This document shows, piece by piece, positions 34,201 to 44,021 of a stretch of 64,000 nt of DNA. Positions within the stretch are counted from its first letter, which is position 1. Each line of letters opens with the position of its first letter. A program made the translations under genes and the position numbers. The notes beneath the pieces were generated by a model, which did not search any database, was not told the origin of the DNA, and saw nothing but the letters and a program-made list of their open reading frames with translations. Source of the stretch: an uncultured beta proteobacterium (GTDB lineage Bacteria > Pseudomonadota > Gammaproteobacteria > Burkholderiales > SG8-39); contig CAIOLO010000089.1 in assembly GCA_903859155.1 (NCBI GenBank), forward strand, positions 1-64,000, in the 5' to 3' direction.

Positions 34201-35048
34201 TCGCGGTCAAGGCCTGGCAGGCCCTGGGCAAGCAGACCGGGCGCGACCACACCCACCTTGCGGTGCATCGCGAAGACGAGAAGATCCGCTTCCGCGATAT
34301 CCAGGCGCAGCCGAGGAAGATCATTTCCTCGCCCACCTGGAGCGGCATCGAGAGCGAGACGGTCTCCTACAATGCCGGCTACACCAATGTCCACGAGATG
34401 ATTCCCTGGCGCACGCTCACCGGGCGACAGCAGTTCTACATGGATCATCCGTGGATGGTTGCTTTCGGCGAGGGCTTCACCAGCTATCGCCCGCCGGTGA
34501 ATCTCCGAACCACCGCCGGCATCCAGGGCACGAAGCCCAATGGCAATCCCGAGATTGCGCTGAACTTCATCACCCCGCACCAGAAATGGGGCATCCACAG
34601 CACTTATACCGACAACCTGCTGCTCCTGACGTTGAGCCGCGGCGGACCCTGTGTGTGGATGAGCGAAGACGACGCCAGGAGCGTCGGCATCGTCGACAAC
34701 GACTGGATCGAGCTTTTCAACATCAATGGCGCGATCGCAGCGCGCGCGGTGGTCAGCCAGCGCGTCAACCCCGGCATGGTGATGATGTATCACGCGCAGG
34801 AGAAGATCGTGAACACACCCGGCTCGGAAATCACCGGCCAGCGAGGCGGCATCCACAATTCGGTGACGCGCGCCGTGCTCAAGCCCACCCACATGATCGG
34901 CGGTTACGCGCAGTTCAGCTACGGCTTCAACTATTACGGAACCATCGGCACCAACCGCGATGAGTTTGTCGTGGTGCGCAAGATGAACAAGGTGGACTGG
35001 CTGGATACGCCGGTCTCGGGCCAACCCGCCGCTGCGGCGCACGCGTAA
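31233..35048 (+). CDS. narG: Respiratory nitrate reductase alpha subunit
   Basis: [57 protein letters not shown]. Confidence 0.98.
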   Translation: [1271 protein letters not shown]

Positions 35049-35058
35049 GGAGAAGAAC

Positions 35059-36594
35059 ATGAAAATCCGCGCTCAAATCGGCATGGTGTTAAACCTTGAC
35101 AAGTGCATCGGCTGTCACACTTGCTCGGTTACCTGCAAAAACGTCTGGACCAGCCGGCCCGGCATGGAATACGCCTGGTTCAATAACGTCGAGACCAAAC
35201 CCGGCATCGGCTACCCGAAGGAGTGGGAGAACCAGGACAAATGGAACGGCGGCTGGATGCGCAAGTCCGATGGCAGCATCGAACCGCGCCAGGGCGCCAA
35301 GTGGAAGCTTTTGATGCGCATCTTCGCCAATCCCAACCTGCCGCAGATTGACGATTATTACGAACCTTTCACCTTCGACTACGACCACCTGCAATCGGCC
35401 CCCGAAATGAAAGCTGCGCCGACCGCGCGTCCGCGCAGCCTGATCACCGGCGAGCGCATGGAAAAGATTGAATGGGGTCCCAATTGGGAGGAACTCCTGG
35501 GCGGCGAATTCGCCAAGCGCTCCAAGGACAAGAATTTCGAAGCGGGGTTCGAGGCGACGCAGAAGGACATCTACGGCCAGTTCGAAAACACCTTCATGAT
35601 GTACCTGCCGCGCCTTTGCGAGCATTGCCTCAACCCTGCCTGTGTCGCCAGTTGCCCCTCCGGCTCGATCTACAAGCGCGAGGAAGACGGCATCGTGCTC
35701 GTCGACCAGGACAAGTGCCGCGGCTGGCGCATGTGCGTCTCCGGCTGCCCCTACAAGAAAATCTATTACAACTGGGAGTCGGGCAAGGCGGAAAAATGCA
35801 TATTCTGCTATCCGCGCATTGAAGCGGGCCAGCCCACGGTGTGTTCGGAAACCTGCGTCGGGCGCATCCGCTACCTGGGTGTGCTGCTGTATGACGCCGA
35901 CCGCATCGAGCAGGCCTCCAGCGTCGAGCACGACAGGGATCTTTACCAGTCGCAGCTGGATGTGTTTCTCGATCCCGCCGATCCCAAGGTGATCGCGCAG
36001 GCGCGCATCGACGGCATTCCCGATGCGTGGATGGAGGCCGCCCGCAACAGCCCGGTATACAAGATGGCTGTGCAGTGGAAGGTTGCGCTGCCGCTGCACC
36101 CGGAATACCGCACCATGCCGATGGTCTGGTATGTGCCGCCGCTCTCGCCCATCACCGCTGCGGCCAATGCCGGCCAGATGGGCATCAACGGCGAAATCCC
36201 GGACGTCAAGCAGTTGCGCATCCCGGTCAAATATCTTGCCAACCTGCTGACCGCCGGTGATACCCAGCCGGTGATTCGCGCGCTCGAGCGCATGCTGGCC
36301 ATGCGCGCCTATCAGCGAGAGAAGCATGTCGAGGGGCGCATCAACACCGCGGCCCTGCAGCAGGTGGGCATCACCCAGAGCGAGGTGGAGGACATGTACC
36401 ACGTGATGGCGATCGCCAACTACGAGGACAGGTTCGTCATCCCCAGCAGTCACCGCGAATATGCCGAGAACACCTTCGACATGCGCGGCGGCTGCGGCTT
36501 TTCTTTCGGCAACGGTTGCTCCGATGGCGTCAGCAAAACCAGCCTGTTTGGCGGCAGCAAGCGCCGCACCATCCCGATCAAGGCGGAGGTCTGA
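35059..36594 (+). CDS. narH: Respiratory nitrate reductase beta subunit
   Basis: MKIRAQIGMVLNLDKCIGCHTCSVTCKNVWT; CRGWRMCVSGCPYKKIYYNW. Confidence 0.98.
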   Translation: MKIRAQIGMVLNLDKCIGCHTCSVTCKNVWTSRPGMEYAWFNNVETKPGIGYPKEWENQDKWNGGWMRKSDGSIEPRQGAKWKLLMRIFANPNLPQIDDYYEPFTFDYDHLQSAPEMKAAPTARPRSLITGERMEKIEWGPNWEELLGGEFAKRSKDKNFEAGFEATQKDIYGQFENTFMMYLPRLCEHCLNPACVASCPSGSIYKREEDGIVLVDQDKCRGWRMCVSGCPYKKIYYNWESGKAEKCIFCYPRIEAGQPTVCSETCVGRIRYLGVLLYDADRIEQASSVEHDRDLYQSQLDVFLDPADPKVIAQARIDGIPDAWMEAARNSPVYKMAVQWKVALPLHPEYRTMPMVWYVPPLSPITAAANAGQMGINGEIPDVKQLRIPVKYLANLLTAGDTQPVIRALERMLAMRAYQREKHVEGRINTAALQQVGITQSEVEDMYHVMAIANYEDRFVIPSSHREYAENTFDMRGGCGFSFGNGCSDGVSKTSLFGGSKRRTIPIKAEV

Positions 36595-36597
36595 GCC

Positions 36598-37344
36598 ATG
36601 GATGCAAATCTGGAACCTGTCAATGCTTCGGTCAGCCTGCGCGCCCTGGCGAGCCTGCTGGCCTATCCGGACAAGCAGCTGCGCGCGCATCTGCCGGCGC
36701 TGCGCGAGGCGTTGCACGCAGAAGGAGCGCTCCCGGCATCGCGTCTGGCGGAACTGGACGAGTTGGCGGAGTGGCTCTCGGGTGCGGGCAATGCCGCGGA
36801 CCCGTCGGATGAGCTTGAAGTCGAGGCCGCCTACGTCGAACTGTTCGACCGCGGCCGCAGCACCTGCCTGCACCTGTTCGAACACGTGCATGGCGATTCG
36901 CGCGATCGCGGCCCGGCGATGATCGACCTGGCGCAGACCTACGAAAAAGCCGGCCTGTACCTGGCGCCGGGAGAGCTGCCGGATTACCTGCCGGTGGTGC
37001 TGGAGTTCGTCTCCACCCAGCCGCCGCGCGAAGCACGGGATTTTCTCGCCGAGATGGCGCACATCTTCAACGTCATGTACAGCGCGCTGCGGCAGCGGCA
37101 GAGCGGCTACGCCGGCGTGCTTGGCGCCTTGCTGGACCTGGCAGGAGAAACGGCACAGCCTGTCGAATTCGTCGCAGAGGAACCGCTCGACGCGAGCTGG
37201 TCCGAGCCAGCCGTGTTTGGCGGCTGCTCCTCGCAAGGCCAGGTGGGGCCCGGGCAGGCGCAGCCCATTCAAATTCTGCGCAAGGATGGTCTCAACAGGA
37301 ACGCCCTCACCAGGGATGCAATCAACACGGGAGTTTCCGCATGA
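36598..37344 (+). CDS. narJ: Nitrate reductase molybdenum cofactor assembly chaperone
   Basis: YVELFDRGRSTCLHLFEHVHGDSRDRGPAMIDL; position between narH and narI. Confidence 0.95.
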   Translation: MDANLEPVNASVSLRALASLLAYPDKQLRAHLPALREALHAEGALPASRLAELDELAEWLSGAGNAADPSDELEVEAAYVELFDRGRSTCLHLFEHVHGDSRDRGPAMIDLAQTYEKAGLYLAPGELPDYLPVVLEFVSTQPPREARDFLAEMAHIFNVMYSALRQRQSGYAGVLGALLDLAGETAQPVEFVAEEPLDASWSEPAVFGGCSSQGQVGPGQAQPIQILRKDGLNRNALTRDAINTGVSA

Positions 37345-38075
37345 ATGCCTTCGACACTTTGTTGTTCGGCTATTACCCCTATGTCTGCATGACGGTGTTT
37401 TTCCTCGGCAGCCTGCTGCGCTTTGATCGCGACCAGTACACCTGGAAAAGCGATTCCTCGCAGCTGCTGCGTGCCGGCACGCTGCGCTGGGGCAGCAACC
37501 TGTTCCACATCGGCGTGCTGTTCCTGTTCTTCGGCCATTTCACCGGGCTGCTCACGCCGCACTTTGTCTACGAGCACTTCGTCAGCGCCCCCGACAAACA
37601 GATGGGTGCCATGATCGGCGGCGGCATTTTCGGCACGCTGGGTTTTATCGGACTCACCATGCTGCTGCACCGCCGCCTGACTGACCCGCGCATCCGCGCC
37701 ACCTCCAGAAGCAGCGATATCCTGATCCTGGTGTTGCTGTGGCTGCAACTGGTGCTGGGCCTGGTCACCATTCCCTTGTCAGCGCAGCATCTGGATGGCA
37801 GCTTGATGATGAATCTTGCGGAGTGGGCGCAGCACATCGTCACCTTCCGCTCGGGCGCCACCGAACAGCTCGCGGGGGCAGGCTGGATATTCAAGACCCA
37901 TCTGTTTCTCGGCATGACCCTGTTCCTGGTGTTCCCGTTCACCCGGCTGGTGCACATATGGAGTGGCTTTGCGACCCTGACCTACCTGATTCGACCTTAT
38001 CAGCTGGTGCGCAGCCGCCGGCTGAACCTGCCTGTAGCCCACAATCTGCCGCGTCATTCGGACGCCGGAGTTTGA
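37341..38075 (+). CDS. narI: Respiratory nitrate reductase gamma subunit
   Basis: Multi-TM; GSLLRFDRDQYTWKSDSSQLLR, LFHIGVLFLFFGHFTGLLTP. Confidence 0.97.
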   Translation: MNAFDTLLFGYYPYVCMTVFFLGSLLRFDRDQYTWKSDSSQLLRAGTLRWGSNLFHIGVLFLFFGHFTGLLTPHFVYEHFVSAPDKQMGAMIGGGIFGTLGFIGLTMLLHRRLTDPRIRATSRSSDILILVLLWLQLVLGLVTIPLSAQHLDGSLMMNLAEWAQHIVTFRSGATEQLAGAGWIFKTHLFLGMTLFLVFPFTRLVHIWSGFATLTYLIRPYQLVRSRRLNLPVAHNLPRHSDAGV

Positions 38076-38088
38076 GGAGGGCCACGGG

Positions 38089-38916
38089 ATGACAAGCACC
38101 GCAGATCGTTCAGCAGTCACAGCAGTCACAAAAGCCGCCGTCAATGCCGAATCGGGCATCGCACGAGTCAACGGCATAGCCTTGAACGGACCGCGGGAAA
38201 TGCTGGCGGCCGGCGAATTGCGCCAGCGTGCCTGCAGCGAATTGCTGCGCCAGGCAGCGCGAAGCGCCGGTCTGCTCGACAGCGGCGATGCGCCCCCGAT
38301 CGATGGTGTGATCAGCGAGGCGGCGGCTGCCGCCATCGAGCGTCTTCTGGAGCAAAAACTCGTCCAGCCCGAACCCTCCGACGAGGCCTGCCGCCGCCAT
38401 TATGCCGCGCACGAAGCGAATTACCGCAACGCAGAACGAGTGCGGGTGCGCCACATCCTGTTCGCGGTGACACCTCGCGTCAACGTGGCCGCCTTGCGCA
38501 AGCGGGCCGAAGCCACCCTTTTGGAGGTTCGCTGTCACGATGGCAGGACGGAGGATATTTTCGCGAAGGTCGCGGGCGAGCTTTCGAACTGTCCCAGCGG
38601 CGCCGGGGGCGGTCACCTCGATTGGTTGAGCGCGGGCGATTGTGCCCCGGAGTTCGCGCGTGAACTTTTCGGTCATTCCGAAGTGGGCGTATTGCCGCGC
38701 CTGGTGCAAAGCCGCTTCGGGCTGCATGTGGTCGAGGTGCTCGAGCGCGAGCCAGGCAGCGCCCCTGCATTTGATTCGGTGCGGGGGGCGGTGGCCGTGT
38801 CGTTGCGCCGGCAGTTCTTTGTCACCGCACTGCAGCAGTATTTGAAGTTGCTCGCTGGAAAAGCCGCAATCGAGGGTGTCGAACTCGACGCCGCCGATAC
38901 GCCGCTGGTGCATTGA
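38089..38916 (+). CDS. PpiC-type (parvulin) peptidylprolyl isomerase, NifM-like
   Basis: RVRHILFAVTPRVNVAALRKRAE...LSNCPSGAGGGHLDWLSAGDCAPEFARELF...VQSRFGLHVVEV. Confidence 0.87.
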   Translation: MTSTADRSAVTAVTKAAVNAESGIARVNGIALNGPREMLAAGELRQRACSELLRQAARSAGLLDSGDAPPIDGVISEAAAAAIERLLEQKLVQPEPSDEACRRHYAAHEANYRNAERVRVRHILFAVTPRVNVAALRKRAEATLLEVRCHDGRTEDIFAKVAGELSNCPSGAGGGHLDWLSAGDCAPEFARELFGHSEVGVLPRLVQSRFGLHVVEVLEREPGSAPAFDSVRGAVAVSLRRQFFVTALQQYLKLLAGKAAIEGVELDAADTPLVH

Positions 38917-38930
38917 TCTCGGGCGGAATC

Positions 38931-38944
38931 TTGACCTGTATCAA
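38931..38944. promoter_or_regulatory. FNR-like box TTGACCTGTATCAA
   Basis: One mismatch to TTGATNNNNATCAA; 56 bp upstream of NMO-family ATG. Confidence 0.7.
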
Positions 38945-39000
38945 GTGGGTAGAGTCGCGATCCACGTAGGCTCAGTCTTTTCTAGATCGATCCTGCACCC

Positions 39001-40428
39001 ATGCCCGAAACCAAGCCAGCCCCTCAGATCATTCAGGGTGGCATGGGTGTTGCCGTATCCAACTGGTGCCTGGCCCGTGCCGTGGCCCGCCACGGCCAAC
39101 TCGGTGTCGTCTCTGGAACGGTCATCGATACCGTGCTGGTGCGTCGCCTGCAGGATGGCGACCCTGGTGGCCACATGCGGCGCGGGATGTTGCATTTTCC
39201 GATCGCGCGAGTGGCGGCGGATGCGTTGCGCCGCTACTTTCTGCCGGCAGGGCGGCCCGCCGGTCGCGGCTACCGTCTGCTCCCGATTCCGCGGGCGAAG
39301 CTGACTCCGGCGCGGCGCGAACTCATGATGCTTGCCGCTTTCGTGGAAGTGTGGCTCGCCAAGGAGGGCCATGATGGCTATGTCGGCATGAATCTGCTCA
39401 CCAAGGTTCAGATTCCGACCCTGCCTACGCTGTACGGGGCAATGCTCGCTGGCGTCGACTACGTGTTGATGGGTGCGGGAATTCCTCGCGACATTCCCGG
39501 TGCGCTCGACCTGCTGGCCGAACACCGTCCGGCGCGTCTGCGTTTCGAGGTCGAAGGCGCGACCGACCAACCCGGCATTGACCTGGTGTTTGATCCCGCC
39601 GGGCACTGGGACTCGCTGCCGCCACCCCTGGCGCGTCCGCGCTTCCTGCCGATTATCGCCAGCAACTCGCTGGCAACTTTGTTAGCCCGCAAGGCGACTG
39701 GCCGGGTCGACGGCTTCGTGGTCGAGGGGCCCATCGCCGGCGGGCACAATGCGCCCCCGCGCGGCCCGGCGCGGTTCAATGAGCGCGGCGAGCCGCTGTA
39801 CGGCGAACGCGATGTCGTCGACCTTGCTGGTCTCAAGGCATTGGGCCTGCCCTTCTGGGTGGCAGGCGGTGCGGGCCACCCTGAAAACCTGCGGGCGGCG
39901 CGCGCTGCCGGAGCTGCCGGGGTCCAGGTGGGAACGCTGTTCGCCTACTGCGAAGAGTCCGGCATGGCGCCGCAATTGCGATCATCGGTGCTGAAGCACG
40001 TCATGCGCAATGAAGTCACCGTGCGCACGGATGCGCGCGCGTCCCCCACGGGCTACCCGTTCAAGATTGTGGACTGGCCGGAAAATCCGGTCCATGGCAT
40101 GGTCCGCGAGCGGCTCTGCGATCTGGGCTATTTGCGCGTTGCCTACCGCAATCCCGACGACAGTATCGGCTACCGCTGCGCGGCCGAACCCGTGGACCAG
40201 TACCTGAGCAAGGGCGGCAAGCTCGAAGACACCACCGACCGCCAGTGCCTTTGTAACGGGCTGAATGCCGCAGTCGGGTTGGCACAGCTGCGCGAGGATG
40301 GCAGTGTCGAGCTGCCGGTGGTCACCAGCGGCGACGATCTCATCGGTATCGCCGGATTTCTCGCCGGTCGCCTGCACTACAGCGCGGCCGAGGTCATCGA
40401 TTATCTGCTCGAGGCTGTGCCCGCATAG
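39001..40428 (+). CDS. Nitronate monooxygenase (NMO/2-nitropropane dioxygenase)-family flavoprotein, long form
   Basis: IIQGGMGVAVSNWCLARAVARHGQLGVVSGT; VVEGPIAGGHNAPPRG; C-terminal Cys-containing extension. Confidence 0.85.
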   Translation: MPETKPAPQIIQGGMGVAVSNWCLARAVARHGQLGVVSGTVIDTVLVRRLQDGDPGGHMRRGMLHFPIARVAADALRRYFLPAGRPAGRGYRLLPIPRAKLTPARRELMMLAAFVEVWLAKEGHDGYVGMNLLTKVQIPTLPTLYGAMLAGVDYVLMGAGIPRDIPGALDLLAEHRPARLRFEVEGATDQPGIDLVFDPAGHWDSLPPPLARPRFLPIIASNSLATLLARKATGRVDGFVVEGPIAGGHNAPPRGPARFNERGEPLYGERDVVDLAGLKALGLPFWVAGGAGHPENLRAARAAGAAGVQVGTLFAYCEESGMAPQLRSSVLKHVMRNEVTVRTDARASPTGYPFKIVDWPENPVHGMVRERLCDLGYLRVAYRNPDDSIGYRCAAEPVDQYLSKGGKLEDTTDRQCLCNGLNAAVGLAQLREDGSVELPVVTSGDDLIGIAGFLAGRLHYSAAEVIDYLLEAVPA

Positions 40429-40544
40429 CAGGAGAGGGCGCTCCTCCAGCTTGGAGACAGCCATTTTCGGGTACGGCAAATTCCGAAATCTGGTCTAATC
40501 AGTTCCGCGGGTTATCCGCAGATTTTAAAAATGGGGGCGGTTAA

Positions 40545-41069
40545 ATGTTAAAGCAATTGCGTGGGCTGTTACGAATCATGCTCGCGCTGGCATGTGGCGC
40601 TATTCCGGTTTCAGTCAATGCCGCCGATGCACCAGCCAAACCGGCGGCTAAGCAGGCGGCCAGGCAGGCAAGCAGCAAACAGGTTGAACGCGGACGTTAC
40701 CTGGTCATGATTACCGGCTGCAACGACTGCCATACGTCCAATTTCCTGACGACCGGAGGCAAGACCCCCGAGAAGGATCGCCTGACCGGAGGCGAACTGG
40801 GTTGGCGCGGACCATGGGGTACAACCTATCCGGTCAATCTGCGCCTGTTTTTCCAGGACATGGGGGAGGAGCAGTGGATCCAGCTGGCCAAGGAAATCCA
40901 GCGGCGACCGCCAATGCCCTACTTCTCGCTTAATGCCATGTCTGCGGCCGATTTGCGCGCCATCTACAGCTACATCCGCTATCTCGGACCCGCCGGAAAA
41001 GCAGCGCCCGCGTTCGTTCCGCCAGACAAGGAACCGCCGCAACCCTACGTTCAGTTTCCCAAGATATAA
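40545..41069 (+). CDS. Periplasmic monoheme cytochrome c
   Basis: Signal-like N-terminus; CNDCH heme-binding motif (MITGCNDCHTSNFLTTGG); 174 aa. Confidence 0.85.
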   Translation: MLKQLRGLLRIMLALACGAIPVSVNAADAPAKPAAKQAARQASSKQVERGRYLVMITGCNDCHTSNFLTTGGKTPEKDRLTGGELGWRGPWGTTYPVNLRLFFQDMGEEQWIQLAKEIQRRPPMPYFSLNAMSAADLRAIYSYIRYLGPAGKAAPAFVPPDKEPPQPYVQFPKI

Positions 41070-41236
41070 AACAGGGCAGCGCGCCTGTCTAGCGCAGGAG
41101 CAATTCCTGTCGCGCGACTGCTCGCACTCGCGCTTGTTGCGGCGGGTGGGTGCTTGAGCAGGCGCCATTTTCTTTGCGGCCGCGCGATCCCGGATTAGGA
41201 ATACCCCAGCGATCTGCTCAAGGTATTTTTCTATTC

Positions 41237-41250
41237 TTGATCCGCATCAA
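41237..41250. promoter_or_regulatory. FNR box TTGATCCGCATCAA (perfect consensus)
   Basis: Exact TTGATNNNNATCAA, 73 bp upstream of norC start. Confidence 0.85.
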
Positions 41251-41323
41251 GGAATCCGTATCTCCTCGACGCCTATAGTCCGCGTGCGCTGCGTTGGGCA
41301 GTTGCGTGAACAAGGGGGAGCTT

Positions 41324-41755
41324 ATGAGCGGCACTTTCACCACTTCGGCGGCACGGAACATTTTTTTCGGCGGGACGGTGTTCTTCGCACTGGTGTTCCT
41401 GGCGCTGACCTTCCAGAACGAGAGGATCATTCCGCAGCGCGACCAGCGGGCGCAACTGGCCGCCAACCCGGGCATCGCCGTTGGCAAGAGGCTCTGGGAG
41501 ACCAACCAATGCATCGGCTGTCACACGCTGCTGGGCGAGGGCGCCTATTTCGCGCCGGAACTGGGCAATGTCTACAAGCGCCGCGGACCTGACTTCATCA
41601 AGGCATGGATGAAGTCCCAGCCCACCGGCACGGCAGGGCGCCGGCAAATGCCGCAGTTCAACCTGACCGACAAAGAACTGGAGGACATTGTCGCTTTCCT
41701 CAAGTACGTGTCGGAAGTGAACACCAATAACTGGCCCCCCAACGTCGAAGGCTGA
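41324..41755 (+). CDS. norC: Nitric oxide reductase cytochrome c subunit
   Basis: MSGTFTTSAARNIFFGGTVFF; WETNQCIGCHTLLGEGAYFAPELGNVYKRRG. Confidence 0.97.
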   Translation: MSGTFTTSAARNIFFGGTVFFALVFLALTFQNERIIPQRDQRAQLAANPGIAVGKRLWETNQCIGCHTLLGEGAYFAPELGNVYKRRGPDFIKAWMKSQPTGTAGRRQMPQFNLTDKELEDIVAFLKYVSEVNTNNWPPNVEG

Positions 41756-43144
<1,389 letters not shown>

Positions 43145-43165
43145 CGGCGAGCGCAGTACTTTTAG

Positions 43166-43201
43166 CCAGCACCCCGGCCATGCGGCCGGGGCTGGTTTTT
43201 T
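43166..43201 (+). terminator. Putative intrinsic terminator between norB and norQ
   Basis: CCAG-CA-CCCCGGCC ATGC GGCCGGGG-CTGG followed by TTTTTT: 12 paired bases with a 2-nt bulge and U-tract. Confidence 0.8.
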
Positions 43202-43220
43202 CGCGGCAAGGGTTCCAATA

Positions 43221-44021
43221 ATGGACATGCGGGCGACAACGGCTCAGATTCCCTACTACGATGCCGCTGGCAACGAGATCGTGCTTTTCGAGCACGCCTG
43301 GAAAAACCATCTGCCGGTGCTGATCAAGGGACCGACCGGGGTGGGCAAGACGCGCTTTGTAGCGCACATGGCGGCGCGGCTGGGGCTGCCCTTGTTTACC
43401 GTCGCCTGCCATGACGAACTCTCGGCCGCGGACCTGGTCGGACGGCATCTGATTGGCGAGGGCGAAACCTACTGGTCCGACGGTCCGCTCACGCGCGCCG
43501 TCCGTGAAGGCGGCATCTGCTATCTTGACGAAATCGTCGAGGCGCGCAAGGACACCACGGTGGTCATACATCCTCTGGCCGACCACCGCCGCTGCCTGCC
43601 GATCGACCGCACCGGCGAGACGCTGGTCGCTCCGTCCTCCTTCATGCTGGTGGTTTCCTACAACCCCGGCTACCAGAATTTTCTCAAGGGCATGAAGCCA
43701 TCGACGCGGCAGCGCTTTGTCAGCCTGCGCTTCGATTTTCCGACGCCGGAGCGCGAGGTGGCCATCCTGGTCAGCGAGACCGGTTGCGACATCACGGTGG
43801 CAAAAAGGCTCGTCTCCATCGGATGCGCCTTGCGCGCGCTCAAGGACGTCGACCTGGAAGAAGTGGCCAGCACACGCCTGCTCGTCTATGCGGCGCTGCT
43901 CATCCGCGACGGGCTCGATCCGGTCGAAGCCTGCCGCGCCGCGCTGGTGGAAAGCCTCACCGACGATTCCGAGGTTGCCGCCGCGCTGTTGGAGGTGGTC
44001 CTTGCCACTTACGGTCGATGA
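43221..44021 (+). CDS. norQ: AAA+ (MoxR/CbbQ-like) NO reductase activation protein
   Basis: LPVLIKGPTGVGKTRFVAHMAARLGLPLFTVACHDELSAADLVGRHLI; GGICYLDEIVEARKDT. Confidence 0.95.
   Translation: MDMRATTAQIPYYDAAGNEIVLFEHAWKNHLPVLIKGPTGVGKTRFVAHMAARLGLPLFTVACHDELSAADLVGRHLIGEGETYWSDGPLTRAVREGGICYLDEIVEARKDTTVVIHPLADHRRCLPIDRTGETLVAPSSFMLVVSYNPGYQNFLKGMKPSTRQRFVSLRFDFPTPEREVAILVSETGCDITVAKRLVSIGCALRALKDVDLEEVASTRLLVYAALLIRDGLDPVEACRAALVESLTDDSEVAAALLEVVLATYGR

Noticed and set aside
32910-35060. 716-aa minus-strand ORF antisense to narG
   Set aside because: Shadow ORF of a clear narG; composition not protein-like and no motifs.
35089-37272. 727-aa minus-strand ORF antisense to narH/narJ
   Set aside because: Shadow ORF spanning two real genes on the opposite strand; no domain recognised.
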